From Nitrospira sp. MA-1 (lineage in GTDB: Bacteria > Nitrospirota > Nitrospiria > Nitrospirales > UBA8639), in assembly GCA_032139905.1 (NCBI GenBank), contig JAQJDB010000007.1:992001-1056000 (forward strand): a DNA stretch of 64,000 bases, read 5' to 3'. Positions 35,327-44,286 of this stretch are shown here, in pieces. Under the pieces are notes generated by a model. It was not told the DNA's origin. It saw only the letters and a list, made by a program, of their open reading frames with translations, and did not search any database. Position 1 is the first letter of the stretch; the number at the start of each line of letters is the position of its first letter. Made by a program: the position numbers and the translations under genes.

Positions 35327-36238
35327 ATGATGGAAATCGATCAGGAAACTTTGGAACAATCTATGTCTTTAGCCAAAACAACGGGTGCAAAGTCCCTGAG
35401 GCTGGTGCTTGAAACAAGGCAGACGAATCCGATGAAGAAGACTTTTGTCGAATCTGAAACCGTCCAACATCCATTGACCGATTCCCCTGCGAAAATTGTC
35501 ATTCAGGACATGAATTTTTACTACGGGACGGTTCAGGCGCTCAAATCCGTGAATATGACCATTCCTGCTAATAAAGTCACCGCATTTATCGGACCTTCAG
35601 GTTGTGGAAAATCAACCCTCTTGCGGTGCCTCAATCGCCTGAATGATCTGGTCGATGGCACCAGGGTCGAAGGAACCATTCTCCTGGATGATGAAAATAT
35701 TTATCGACCTGAAGTCGATGCCACTGACCTTCGAACCCGGGTTGGTATGGTGTTTCAGAAAATTAATCCGTTTCCGAAAACCGTCTGGCAGAATGTGGCG
35801 TATGGTCCGCAACTGCAGAAAATTCGCAAACGTGCCACTCTTGACGCGATCGTTGAGACCAGCCTTCAAGGAGCGGGATTGTGGGATGAAGTTAAAGATC
35901 GGTTGCATGGCAGTGCCTTGGGTTTGTCGGGAGGCCAACAACAACGACTCTGTATTGCGAGAGCGCTTGCGGTCAATCCGGAAGTGCTGTTGATGGATGA
36001 ACCGTGTTCGGCCCTTGATCCGATTTCCACCGGCAGAATAGAAGAACTCCTCCATACGTTGAAAGAGCGGCTCACCGTCGTGATTGTGACGCATAACATG
36101 CAGCAGGCGGCGCGGGTTTCTGATTTGACGGGGTTTTTCTTATTAGGGGAGTTAATTGAATTCGAGGGCACCAAGAAGATTTTTACCAATCCCGGTGATC
36201 CCCGAACGGAAGATTACGTGACGGGGCGGTTTGGCTGA
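35327..36238 (+). CDS. pstB: Phosphate ABC transporter ATP-binding protein PstB
   Basis: Cytoplasmic ATPase of the Pst importer, 303 residues; about 50 longer than usual because of an N-terminal tail, and a later ATG at 35432 (MKKTFVESE) would give the normal length. Walker [10 protein letters not shown] near 90-98, Q loop in [14 protein letters not shown], signature [15 protein letters not shown] near 203-217, Walker B VLLMDEP near 224-230, H loop [11 protein letters not shown]. Follows pstA by 10 bp. Confidence 0.93.
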   Translation: MMEIDQETLEQSMSLAKTTGAKSLRLVLETRQTNPMKKTFVESETVQHPLTDSPAKIVIQDMNFYYGTVQALKSVNMTIPANKVTAFIGPSGCGKSTLLRCLNRLNDLVDGTRVEGTILLDDENIYRPEVDATDLRTRVGMVFQKINPFPKTVWQNVAYGPQLQKIRKRATLDAIVETSLQGAGLWDEVKDRLHGSALGLSGGQQQRLCIARALAVNPEVLLMDEPCSALDPISTGRIEELLHTLKERLTVVIVTHNMQQAARVSDLTGFFLLGELIEFEGTKKIFTNPGDPRTEDYVTGRFG

Positions 36239-36267
36239 TTCCCCTTAGACCAGAATAAAGGATCACG

Positions 36268-36927
36268 ATGAAGCGACATTTTGATGATTCGTTGGCGGAC
36301 CTCAGGCAGAGAATTTTGCGGATGGGGGCGCTGGTGGAAGGGCAGATTCGTCAAGCGCTTATCGCACTTGTGGATCGCGATGACCTGGTGGCAAATCAGG
36401 TCATTCAGAATGATCGTCAGGTGAATACCATGGATGTGGCCATTGACGAACTCTGTCTCGAATTGTTGGCACTCCACCAGCCGGCCGCTAAAGATCTCCG
36501 GTTCGTCACGACGGCCATGAAGATTTCCACTGAATTAGAGCGCATGAGCGATTTGGCAGAAAATATTTGTGAACGCGCACTGGAACTGCATACCGAACCT
36601 CAATTGAAACCGTATATCGATATTCCGTTGATGGCCGAGAGGGCCATCAAAATGGTGGGTGAAGCCTTGGATGCGTTTGTCCGGGGGGATTCGGTTCTTG
36701 CCAGACAGGTCCTTAAGGAGGATGATTATGTCGATGAACTGAATGAACAAATTTTCCGTGAATTGTTGTCCTTCATGATGGAAAATCCCCAAACGATTTC
36801 GCGCGGGATCCGGTTGTCGTTTATCTCGAAATATATTGAACGCATTGCCGATCATGCAACGAATGTGGCGGAACTGGTGGTGTATATGGTGGAAGGAAAA
36901 ATCATCCGCCATATGATTCCGACCTAA
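36268..36927 (+). CDS. phoU: Phosphate transport regulator PhoU
   Basis: 219-residue helical protein, normal length. Two PhoU three-helix repeats (about 1-110 and 115-215), each with the metal-contact pattern: ELERMSDLAENICERA near 90-105 and YIERIADHATNVAEL near 190-205. It inhibits PhoR kinase activity and restrains Pst transport when phosphate is ample. Thirty bp after pstB with AAAGGATC before the start. Confidence 0.94.
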   Translation: MKRHFDDSLADLRQRILRMGALVEGQIRQALIALVDRDDLVANQVIQNDRQVNTMDVAIDELCLELLALHQPAAKDLRFVTTAMKISTELERMSDLAENICERALELHTEPQLKPYIDIPLMAERAIKMVGEALDAFVRGDSVLARQVLKEDDYVDELNEQIFRELLSFMMENPQTISRGIRLSFISKYIERIADHATNVAELVVYMVEGKIIRHMIPT

Positions 36928-36996
36928 CGCAGTCGTCCTGCCCTCGTTTTTTTCTCATTCTCTTCTCCTTTTGTCTTGTTTCAGCTTCTGCGTCTT

Positions 36997-37036
36997 CTGT
37001 CACAAAAAATTTACCTGTCTGTGACAGGGGTGTCAT
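36997..37036 (+). promoter_or_regulatory. Candidate Pho box array upstream of the nucleotidyltransferase gene
   Basis: Heptamers at strict 11-base steps: CTGTCAC (36997), AATTTAC (37008), CTGTGAC (37019), GTGTCAT (37030). Three of the four match CTGTCAT at five or six of seven positions. It ends 68 bases before the next start. This is the best Pho-box match in the window and implies PhoB control of the downstream gene. Confidence 0.55.
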
Positions 37037-37104
37037 TTCTCCCACGTATGGTGTGGGTATGAAAAATCATCACCAAACACCAGCGCATGCGGAAGGAGAA
37101 TGCT

Positions 37105-38172
37105 ATGCAAAAATGGGTTGACACACGTGGAGGTTCTTCACGGTATTCCCAAGGGCAGGCTACTAACTTACGTTCACAGGGCTCTGCTTCACTTTGGTCT
37201 CTGGTCTTGGCAGGTGGACATGGGGAGCGTCTTCGGCACTATACCGAACAGTGTTTCGGTGCATATCGGCCGAAGCAATATTGTGCCTTTCTGGGAAAGC
37301 GATCAATGATCCAGCATACGTGGACCCGGGCAAAAGCCCTCAGTCTTCCTCACCAGGTTGTGACGGTGATGGATCAATCACATTGGGGTTATGTGCGAAC
37401 CCAATTGATTCAGGAATCCCTGGGCCGCTTGGTCTGGCAACCCGATAATCGAGGAACCGGACCCGGAGTGTTTCTACCGCTCTCCTATATCCGAGCGCAT
37501 GATCCTCATGCGACGGTAGTTTTGTGGCCCTCTGACCATTTTATTTTCCCCGTTGAGCCGCTTATTCAGGTGATCCGCGATGCGGCGGCCTTGGTCCAGC
37601 AACACCCTCATCGTATGGTGTTGTTGACTGTTCCTCCTCAATCGCGGGAGCAAGACTATGGGTGGGTGATTCCGGGTGATCGTATTCCGCATTCTGGAGG
37701 GAGCCGCCTCAGGGAAGTACGGAGATTTGTGGAGAAACCCAAGGGTTCCCAGCTTGAGGACATCGCCCTGAGTGGGGGGCAATGGAATACGTTAGTGCTC
37801 ATAGCCAATGTTCAAACCTTATGGGAGGCCGGCCGTCAGTGCATTCCAGAAGTCGTGATGCTTCTTGAAGAGCATGCGGGTGGGATTGGAACCTCAAACG
37901 AACATCAACGATTACTGCATCTCTATCGGACAATGCCCACCAGAAATTTCTCCAGTGATCTGTTGTCGCTGATTCCTCAGCAATTACACATGATGGATCT
38001 GACCGGGGTTTGTTGGAGTGATTGGGGAAGGCCGGAGCGCATTCAGGAGACCCTTGCATATATGAGAGGGCATGAACTCTTTGAAGCGAAGGGCCAGTCG
38101 GCTCGACAGACCTGGATGAATGCTGGTCAGCAGAAGACGGTGCAGGGAGAATTTACCGTTGTTTCGGGATAA
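37105..38172 (+). CDS. Sugar-phosphate nucleotidyltransferase, mannose-1-phosphate guanylyltransferase-like
   Basis: 355 residues from ATG 37105, seven bases after AAGGAG; an in-frame ATG six codons earlier has no site. The nucleotide-binding opening is LVLAGGHGERLRHYT near 35-49 with PKQYCAFLGKRSMIQHTWTR near 62-81, the NTP_transferase pattern of ManC-type enzymes. LWPSDHFIFP near 137 holds the metal-binding Asp. It would join an NTP to a hexose-1-phosphate for surface sugars. Lacks the C-terminal isomerase domain of bifunctional ManC. Candidate Pho boxes precede it, so it may help switch envelope glycans under phosphate stress. Confidence 0.72.
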   Translation: MQKWVDTRGGSSRYSQGQATNLRSQGSASLWSLVLAGGHGERLRHYTEQCFGAYRPKQYCAFLGKRSMIQHTWTRAKALSLPHQVVTVMDQSHWGYVRTQLIQESLGRLVWQPDNRGTGPGVFLPLSYIRAHDPHATVVLWPSDHFIFPVEPLIQVIRDAAALVQQHPHRMVLLTVPPQSREQDYGWVIPGDRIPHSGGSRLREVRRFVEKPKGSQLEDIALSGGQWNTLVLIANVQTLWEAGRQCIPEVVMLLEEHAGGIGTSNEHQRLLHLYRTMPTRNFSSDLLSLIPQQLHMMDLTGVCWSDWGRPERIQETLAYMRGHELFEAKGQSARQTWMNAGQQKTVQGEFTVVSG

Positions 38173-38329
38173 AAACCTGATGACCTAATGAGAATTATGT
38201 GATGGCGGACTGGCTGATCATTTGGCTCATGGTTGACAGATATTCTGATGACCCGGGAAATGATGAATGGCCAGACCCGCTTATCGGGTCTAGGTGTATG
38301 GAGATGTTCCAAGAAAAGAGAGGGAATGT

Positions 38330-38536
38330 ATGAGCAGAGTTAGATTGGAAGGTAAGAGAGACCGTGCCCCGAATGCTTCCTCGCAGGACAAATCTGGTAC
38401 GATCCAATTGCGGTGCCGAAGTTGTGGTCTGGAGTGGGAGCCCGCTTATTATCAAGAGGGATGTCCACTGAGGGAGTTGGAAACGGTGTTTCTTTCTGAA
38501 GATTGGTTTTTGGTGCCTAACGAAGCCAGCAGTTAA
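38330..38536 (+). CDS. Small CxxC (zinc-ribbon-like) protein
   Basis: 68 residues; ATG 38330 follows GAGAGGGA. A charged N-terminal third is followed by LRCRSCGLEWEPAYYQEGCP: C-x2-C and a further Cys 14 residues on, like half a zinc ribbon. No signal or membrane segment. Between a probably PhoB-controlled nucleotidyltransferase gene and ppk1. I do not recognise the family; a small metal-binding adaptor is possible. Confidence 0.6.
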   Translation: MSRVRLEGKRDRAPNASSQDKSGTIQLRCRSCGLEWEPAYYQEGCPLRELETVFLSEDWFLVPNEASS

Positions 38537-38603
38537 TTTCGGCAGAGGCGCGGAGGTGTGGTGGCCTACCTGAAAGGAAAACATGGCCTGTCCTTCACAG
38601 TCT

Positions 38604-40763
38604 TCAGAATGAAGGCGGCTTGGTCTGCTTCCCTTTCCAGTTTGCAATAAACCAATCCTGGGCCTGGAATGGTGCTTCGTTTTGCAATGGCTTGACGCGA
38701 GTATAGGTTCCATTGGCTTGGAGTTGTCGCGTATGCATGTTGTCTTTCAGGTAGGGACGTAAGACGGTTTCAACAATGAAGGTTCGCAGTGTGGGATTCT
38801 CAATGGGAAACAAAATTTCAACCCGCCGGTCCATATTGCGGGGCATGAGATCCGCACTCCCCAGAAATAATTCATCCTGCCCTCCGTTACGAAAATAAAA
38901 ACAGCGAGAATGCTCAAGGAATCGTCCCACGAGGGACGTGACCGTAATGGTCTGGCTGAGTCCAGGAATCCCGGGGCGGAGCCCGCACATCCCACGGACC
39001 ATGAGCTCAATCCTGACCCCTGCTTGAGAGGCTCGATACAAGGCCTGAATAGAGGCTTTGTCTACGAGTGAATTCACCTTGAATGCCAGGTAGCCGTCTC
39101 CATGTTGTTGTTGGCGTGATATTTCCCGATTGATTCGTTCGATGATATTCGTTCGAATCCCCACCGGCGCAACCAAAAGTTTGGCGTATGAGTCTTTTTT
39201 TGAATACCCGGTCAAGGCATTGAACAGGTCGGTGACATCTTCGCCGAATACCGGATGGCAGGTAAATAAACTAAAGTCGGTGTAGAATTTTCCGGTGATG
39301 GGGTTGTAATTGCCGGTTCCGAGATGCAGATATCGACGAATGCCATCTGACTCCCGGCGAACGACCATGCAGACCTTGGCATGTGTTTTCAGGCCCAGGA
39401 CACCATACACCACATGCACGCCTTCATCCTCTAATTTTCTTGCCCATTCAATATTGTTTTCCTCATCGAATCGGGCTTTGAGTTCCAGGAGTACGGCAAC
39501 CTGCTTGTCATTTTGCCGGGCTTCCATGAGGGCGTCTACCACCGGGGAGTTGATGCCCACTCGATACAGGGTCTGCTTGATCGCTAACACATGTGGATCC
39601 AGAGCGGCTTGTCGAATGAAATCGACGACGGGTGAAAAGCTATCGTATGGGTGATGGAGGAAGATGTCTTCGCGTTTAATCAGTGCAAACAGGGATTCCT
39701 TTGAGGTGGGGTCGTGCAGAATATTGGGGTAATGCGGTGAAAATTTCAGATCCGGTCGCTCAATGGATGTGAGTTCAAGGAGATTCGAAAGGCCGAGACG
39801 GAAATCATAGGTGTAGACTTGATAGGGCGCTAAATTCAGATTTCTGACCAGGATATCTTTGATGGAATCCGGCATATGCCGGTCCAGTTCCAATCGTACC
39901 ACCGACCCGAATTGGCGTAAATCAATTTGTTCCTCAATGGCAGCCAGCAGGTCGCCGGCTTCATCTTCTTCGATTTCAAAATCTGCATCCCTGGTGATTC
40001 GGAAATAATAGGAGGCCTGAATCGTCAGGCCCGGAAACAATAAGTCCAGATTGGCTGCGATGATGTCCTCCAGCCACACAAAGTTGGTACTTTCCGCCCC
40101 GGGGGCTAACCCCATTTGTTCATCATCCGATACCTGGGATTCGTCTGGAATTCTGATCAATCGTGGGAACAGCGACGGAACCTTAATGCGCGCGAAACAT
40201 TCTCCACGATCAGGGTCGTGGGCCACGACGGCCAGGTTGACTGTGAGGTTGGAGATATGGGGAAAAGGGTGGCTAGGGTCAAAGGCCAAAGGGGTCAGCG
40301 CGGGAAAAATTTCCTTTCGAAAATATCGGCGGAGTAGGGATCGTTGTTTCGGTTTGAGGTCTTGATAGGGGAGAATGCGGATACCCGCGTCCACCAGTCT
40401 GGTAAATATGTCTTCCTGCCAGCACCGGCTTACTCGGGCAAAGCTTTGAAGAAGGGCCTCCCGGATATGCCCTAATTGATCCGAAGGACTCATCCCATCC
40501 AGTGCGGCTTCCAGGACCCCGCTGGACAACTGTTCGCGCAGTCCCGAGATCCGGATCATGAAGAATTCGTCGAGATTGTTGAAGAAAATTGAAAGAAATT
40601 TTACTCGTTCCAGGAGAGGGTGGCTCGGATCTTCTGCCTCTTCCAGGACCCGTTTATTGAACTCCAACCAACTCAATTCCCGGTTTAGATACAATTTGGG
40701 GTCATCCAGATTGTCGATAACTTCCGGTGTATTGGATGCCTTCGGTTTTGTCTGATGAGTCAT
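38604..40763 (-). CDS. ppk1: Polyphosphate kinase 1
   Basis: Makes and degrades polyphosphate from ATP. 719 residues, normal length; TAGGAGAT precedes the start. N domain opens LYLNRELSWLEFNKRVLEEA (about 25-44), the family signature. The catalytic phospholipase-D-like halves carry GLKTHAKVCMVVRRE (with the autophosphorylated His, about residue 450), YLHLGTGNYNPITGKFYTDFS and, further on, LMVRGMCGLRPGIPGLS. The C-terminus has FYFRNGGQDELFLGSADLMPRNMDRR. Minus strand, as is the CYTH-CHAD gene 128 bp upstream of it, so the two may be one transcript. Confidence 0.95.
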   Translation of the reverse strand: MTHQTKPKASNTPEVIDNLDDPKLYLNRELSWLEFNKRVLEEAEDPSHPLLERVKFLSIFFNNLDEFFMIRISGLREQLSSGVLEAALDGMSPSDQLGHIREALLQSFARVSRCWQEDIFTRLVDAGIRILPYQDLKPKQRSLLRRYFRKEIFPALTPLAFDPSHPFPHISNLTVNLAVVAHDPDRGECFARIKVPSLFPRLIRIPDESQVSDDEQMGLAPGAESTNFVWLEDIIAANLDLLFPGLTIQASYYFRITRDADFEIEEDEAGDLLAAIEEQIDLRQFGSVVRLELDRHMPDSIKDILVRNLNLAPYQVYTYDFRLGLSNLLELTSIERPDLKFSPHYPNILHDPTSKESLFALIKREDIFLHHPYDSFSPVVDFIRQAALDPHVLAIKQTLYRVGINSPVVDALMEARQNDKQVAVLLELKARFDEENNIEWARKLEDEGVHVVYGVLGLKTHAKVCMVVRRESDGIRRYLHLGTGNYNPITGKFYTDFSLFTCHPVFGEDVTDLFNALTGYSKKDSYAKLLVAPVGIRTNIIERINREISRQQQHGDGYLAFKVNSLVDKASIQALYRASQAGVRIELMVRGMCGLRPGIPGLSQTITVTSLVGRFLEHSRCFYFRNGGQDELFLGSADLMPRNMDRRVEILFPIENPTLRTFIVETVLRPYLKDNMHTRQLQANGTYTRVKPLQNEAPFQAQDWFIANWKGKQTKPPSF

Positions 40764-40891
40764 GATCAGATCTCCTATTATGCCTTTTATGAGTTAAGAG
40801 GCATTGTACCTGATTAAGGTTATTCCGTCCCATTATCATTAAACGGGTATATGGAGACGTAAACAGTTTGAAGAAGATTGGGCGTAAGGCT

Positions 40892-42334
40892 TTACAGTTT
40901 TTTCCCTCGTTTTTCAAGTTTTTGCCATTGCTTGGGGATTTGCTGATACACCTGAGATTGCTGATTTCGTAAGCGTTCGACCATTAGTCCCGTGACATAG
41001 GCTACTCCGGTTCCTCGTGAGTGATTTTTGAAGGCGAGGAGCCGTTGCTCAGCAACCACCGCATCTTGGTGGAATCCCAGTAAATCCTGGACGACCTTCG
41101 CTTGTTGAATGAACCGTTTGGCACGTTTCCCGAGCAAGGGCTCAGCGAGTTCAACCGCATATCGGGCTCGCTTCAGGAGTCTTCGAGTGTGATGCAGTTC
41201 AGATTTCCGGAATAGGCTATCTGACGTATTCGCCCTATCCTGAATTTTCTGAAAAGCTTTTCTCGCCAACTCTGTTAACGTGAATGGATTTGGTTGAAAT
41301 GGTAAATGAATCAGTGAATTTTCAAAATGAGTCAGGAGATTGAGATAACGGTCGCTACCTAAACCTTCAAGTAGTTTGGCGCGGGCAACAGACCTCTGAT
41401 CGTCAAAATTCTTGAGAATCGTGTGAAAGGAACGCTGTTCGGATGGAGAGAAGTCATGGAAATTTTGATGAAACGATTCTAAAAGAACATCCCAATCTCT
41501 GACCTCGCCCAACAACGAACCAACCCAGGCCAGTTCCTGGCGGACCGGTTCCGTCCATTGCGGCGCCAGGAAAGCACTCACGGCTCGAATGATGGCTCTC
41601 ATGCGGCGCGTGGCAACCCGCATTTGATGGAGCGCTTCACTATCCCGACCCAATCGGGTACCTGGATCATTTTGCAACATTTGAAGATACTGGGACTGAA
41701 GGCTTTCCCGAATATGGTCGGTCGGTGGTGCTGAAGAATCACTAAACGCAACGGTAAGGGGATAGGGAAGTTGAAGTGCTTGAAAAATCTTGGGTTGAAA
41801 TGGTTTCTCTTCTGCCCCGGCATGAAGCAGAATCTTGCGGACAGGATTTAATTGAGTGTCTGTTCCTCCCTGTAATTCAACCTCCACTTCTTGGAATGAA
41901 TGCACAATCCTTTTGTCTCTGATGAGGGCGACGGAGTCCTGGACAAGTTCAGCGATGACCTGGCCGTCTTTCCGAATGCGTACCCCTTTTCTCCTTGTTC
42001 TGAGTTTTCCGATTTGAACAGCTTCCTGTTTTCTGAAAAAACTCCTTAATAAGTCCTGAAATTCCCCTGGAATACTGCGACTGCCGGACGCAATTTCCAG
42101 CTCCAGCCGATTACCGCCGCTCGGTAGCTTTAATTGCCAGACCCCATGGGACTGTTCCACTCGTTTTCGGAGTGTCAGACCCAGTTGGCCGAGTCGATGG
42201 TGCTCGCTGTCAAAGTAGGTGGATGTGAATACGCGTGGCGGGATCGGTTCCCCCATGTCGGGAGGCAATTGAAAGCCGGGTGGAATACGAAACTTCTTTT
42301 CCTCTTCAAGGGTTTGGTGAATGTGCCATGGCAT
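40892..42334 (-). CDS. CYTH-CHAD domain protein (triphosphatase with polyphosphate-binding domain)
   Basis: 480 residues. The N-terminal CYTH domain (about 1-195) begins with the E-x-E-x-K signature EEEKK at 10-14 and has the alternating charged strands (LTLRKRVE, VWQLKLP, RLELEIA, FQEVEVELQGG) that line the triphosphate tunnel. The C-terminal CHAD domain (about 215-475) is helical and basic: LHQMRVATRRMRAIIRAV near 233-250 and HHTRRLLKRARYAVELAEP near 375. CYTH enzymes cleave triphosphate, and CHAD domains bind polyphosphate granules. Beside ppk1, so a role in polyphosphate turnover or granule binding is likely. Confidence 0.88.
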   Translation of the reverse strand: MPWHIHQTLEEEKKFRIPPGFQLPPDMGEPIPPRVFTSTYFDSEHHRLGQLGLTLRKRVEQSHGVWQLKLPSGGNRLELEIASGSRSIPGEFQDLLRSFFRKQEAVQIGKLRTRRKGVRIRKDGQVIAELVQDSVALIRDKRIVHSFQEVEVELQGGTDTQLNPVRKILLHAGAEEKPFQPKIFQALQLPYPLTVAFSDSSAPPTDHIRESLQSQYLQMLQNDPGTRLGRDSEALHQMRVATRRMRAIIRAVSAFLAPQWTEPVRQELAWVGSLLGEVRDWDVLLESFHQNFHDFSPSEQRSFHTILKNFDDQRSVARAKLLEGLGSDRYLNLLTHFENSLIHLPFQPNPFTLTELARKAFQKIQDRANTSDSLFRKSELHHTRRLLKRARYAVELAEPLLGKRAKRFIQQAKVVQDLLGFHQDAVVAEQRLLAFKNHSRGTGVAYVTGLMVERLRNQQSQVYQQIPKQWQKLEKRGKKL

Positions 42335-42823
42335 ATAAAATTACCCGGCAATCTTTATTGCGCCTTGGGACATTTGAATGAAATCTACATGGGATGGTGT
42401 GGAGATCAACAACACAGGAAATTCCTCATTTTTTAGGAAATGTTGGAAAGGCAAGGCTAAGGATCTCATTTTTGCTGAATGGATCACAAGAAAGTGTGGT
42501 ATTTATTGTGTAACTAAATGTTTTTAAATGAAAAGTGATGTGGCAGACTCAATGTGGCCCTATCAGATTGCCAGCGTGCTTGGGTGACGGACTCTGTGAC
42601 ACGGGCTGCTATCCTGTGGGCACTTGGTCTAAGGGATATGGGAATCCATTTCGGACAAGCCATGTTGAACAGGTTTGAACACCATATGTAATCATGTCCG
42701 ATTGTGGCTGGTACCCCCATATTAAGAATCAGGATTCGGAAGAACCTGTGTCACCAAAACAAGAAGTTCAGTATACTATTAGGAGGAAAAACGGTGTGCA
42801 AAAATCGCAGGAGAGCATAACTG

Positions 42824-43621
42824 ATGGATAAAGGCTTGCCCGATAATCAATTGACTCAATTGTTGCAAACGGCTATCGATGCCGCCCACGTTGCGGCAGT
42901 TCCGATTCGAGCCTATTTTGAAAGGCAGAATCTCCGTATCACGGAAAAAAACGATGGTTCGCCCGTCACTCAAGCCGATCAAGAGGGTGAAGCTCTGATC
43001 CGGTCTCACTTGCTGTCCAATGCCCAAATTGGACCTCTTGATATTCTCGGTGAAGAGGAAGGATTACAGGGGACGGGAACAAGATGGCAATGGATCGTGG
43101 ATCCTATCGATGGCACACGATCCTTTATTCATGGGATTCCGTTATTCGGCACCATAATCGCCTTGATTGACAGTCGGGAAAACTTTCCTGTCCTTGGAGT
43201 GATTCATCTTCCAATGCTCGGACTCACCTATGCTGCGGCCAGGGGACAAGGGACCACCTGCCAAGGAAAAGCCCTGCGGCTTCCTGAAGACCTGGCCATT
43301 GAACAAGCCATTATCGGGGTTGGCGATTTTGCTCAATTTTCCAGTATACAACGGGAGGCGGATTACCATCTTCTATTAAGCCTATCCGGGTATGTGCGAG
43401 GGTATACCGATTGTTTTGGCCATGGGCTCGTGATCAGTGGAGCCCTTGGCGCAATGGTGGATCCAGCTTTGAACCCCTGGGACATCCTGGCTACCCAGGT
43501 GCTTATTGAGGAGGCTGGAGGGGCGGCAATGCTTCGTCCCTCGAAGATATCCGGAAAGGTTGATGCCATATTTGGGAACCGTTCACTCGTTCAACATCTT
43601 GCGCAGGAACTCTCCTTTTAA
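42824..43621 (+). CDS. Inositol-monophosphatase-family phosphatase
   Basis: 265 residues, normal length. Metal-binding motifs of the family: GEEEG near 76-80, DPIDGTRSF near 91-99, and WDILATQVLIEEAGG near 211-225. Could be an inositol monophosphatase, a histidinol-phosphate phosphatase (HisN type) or a 3',5'-bisphosphate nucleotidase; FIHGIPLFGTIIAL after the second motif leans to HisN-like members. Lies between the polyphosphate kinase block and ppx. The 490 bases upstream (42335-42823) hold no gene I can see. Confidence 0.82.
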   Translation: MDKGLPDNQLTQLLQTAIDAAHVAAVPIRAYFERQNLRITEKNDGSPVTQADQEGEALIRSHLLSNAQIGPLDILGEEEGLQGTGTRWQWIVDPIDGTRSFIHGIPLFGTIIALIDSRENFPVLGVIHLPMLGLTYAAARGQGTTCQGKALRLPEDLAIEQAIIGVGDFAQFSSIQREADYHLLLSLSGYVRGYTDCFGHGLVISGALGAMVDPALNPWDILATQVLIEEAGGAAMLRPSKISGKVDAIFGNRSLVQHLAQELSF

Positions 43622-44286
43622 AGTTCTTGGGGTTTTGCCGGGATGAGATTTATTTCCGGTGAGCATTTCCGATCTCTATATCGGACATCCATCTTCCGAA
43701 TGCCTCCAGTTTTTTGGTTCCTTCTCCACAAAGCTAAGATTTACCCGTATGTAACATCCTCATAAAATGTAGGAAAACTTGGTTAGATATGCTTTCCTGA
43801 AGGCTGGACAGCAGACGTGTGCATTTCCATGCCTGACCTAGGCTTGTCCATGGGAGAAAGAGCAGCTTATCCGACAGTGTCACGAGATGGTCTGAGGGAT
43901 CGTGTTTATGAGCCACAAACCTTTGAGTCGTTTTTCGAACGCAATCAGTCTTTCTCACATGCATTGAAGGCCGGTTATTGAATAATTATATGCAAGCGAC
44001 TGGGGACTTAATGCCCGGCCATCTATGGGGACCGCAGGTATCTGTCGAATTTTGGGTCGTGGATCCTCATATATTCCGACCCCGGAGTAAACTGTAGCGA
44101 TTGGGGGATCAGAGTCCAACTATTGAAACTGCCTGAGGTGTGGGGTATCGTATCAATGTCATTGATAATTTTTTTGTCCCCTCCTGAAGATTTCTTTCAT
44201 ACAACATCCGATGCCTTTATTGACCACGGAATTATGGTGGTCATGAAAGAGGATCACCGAACCCATTCTAGAAGGAAGTGAACCCT
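43622..44286. other. Intergenic, no gene seen
   Basis: About 665 bases with no protein-like frame. It contains a strong ribosome site (GAAGGAAG, 44271-44278) at its right end for the Ppx/GppA gene. Confidence 0.4.

Noticed and set aside
43734-43964. Minus-strand small frame in the gap before ppx
   Set aside because: No ribosome site, no protein-like pattern.
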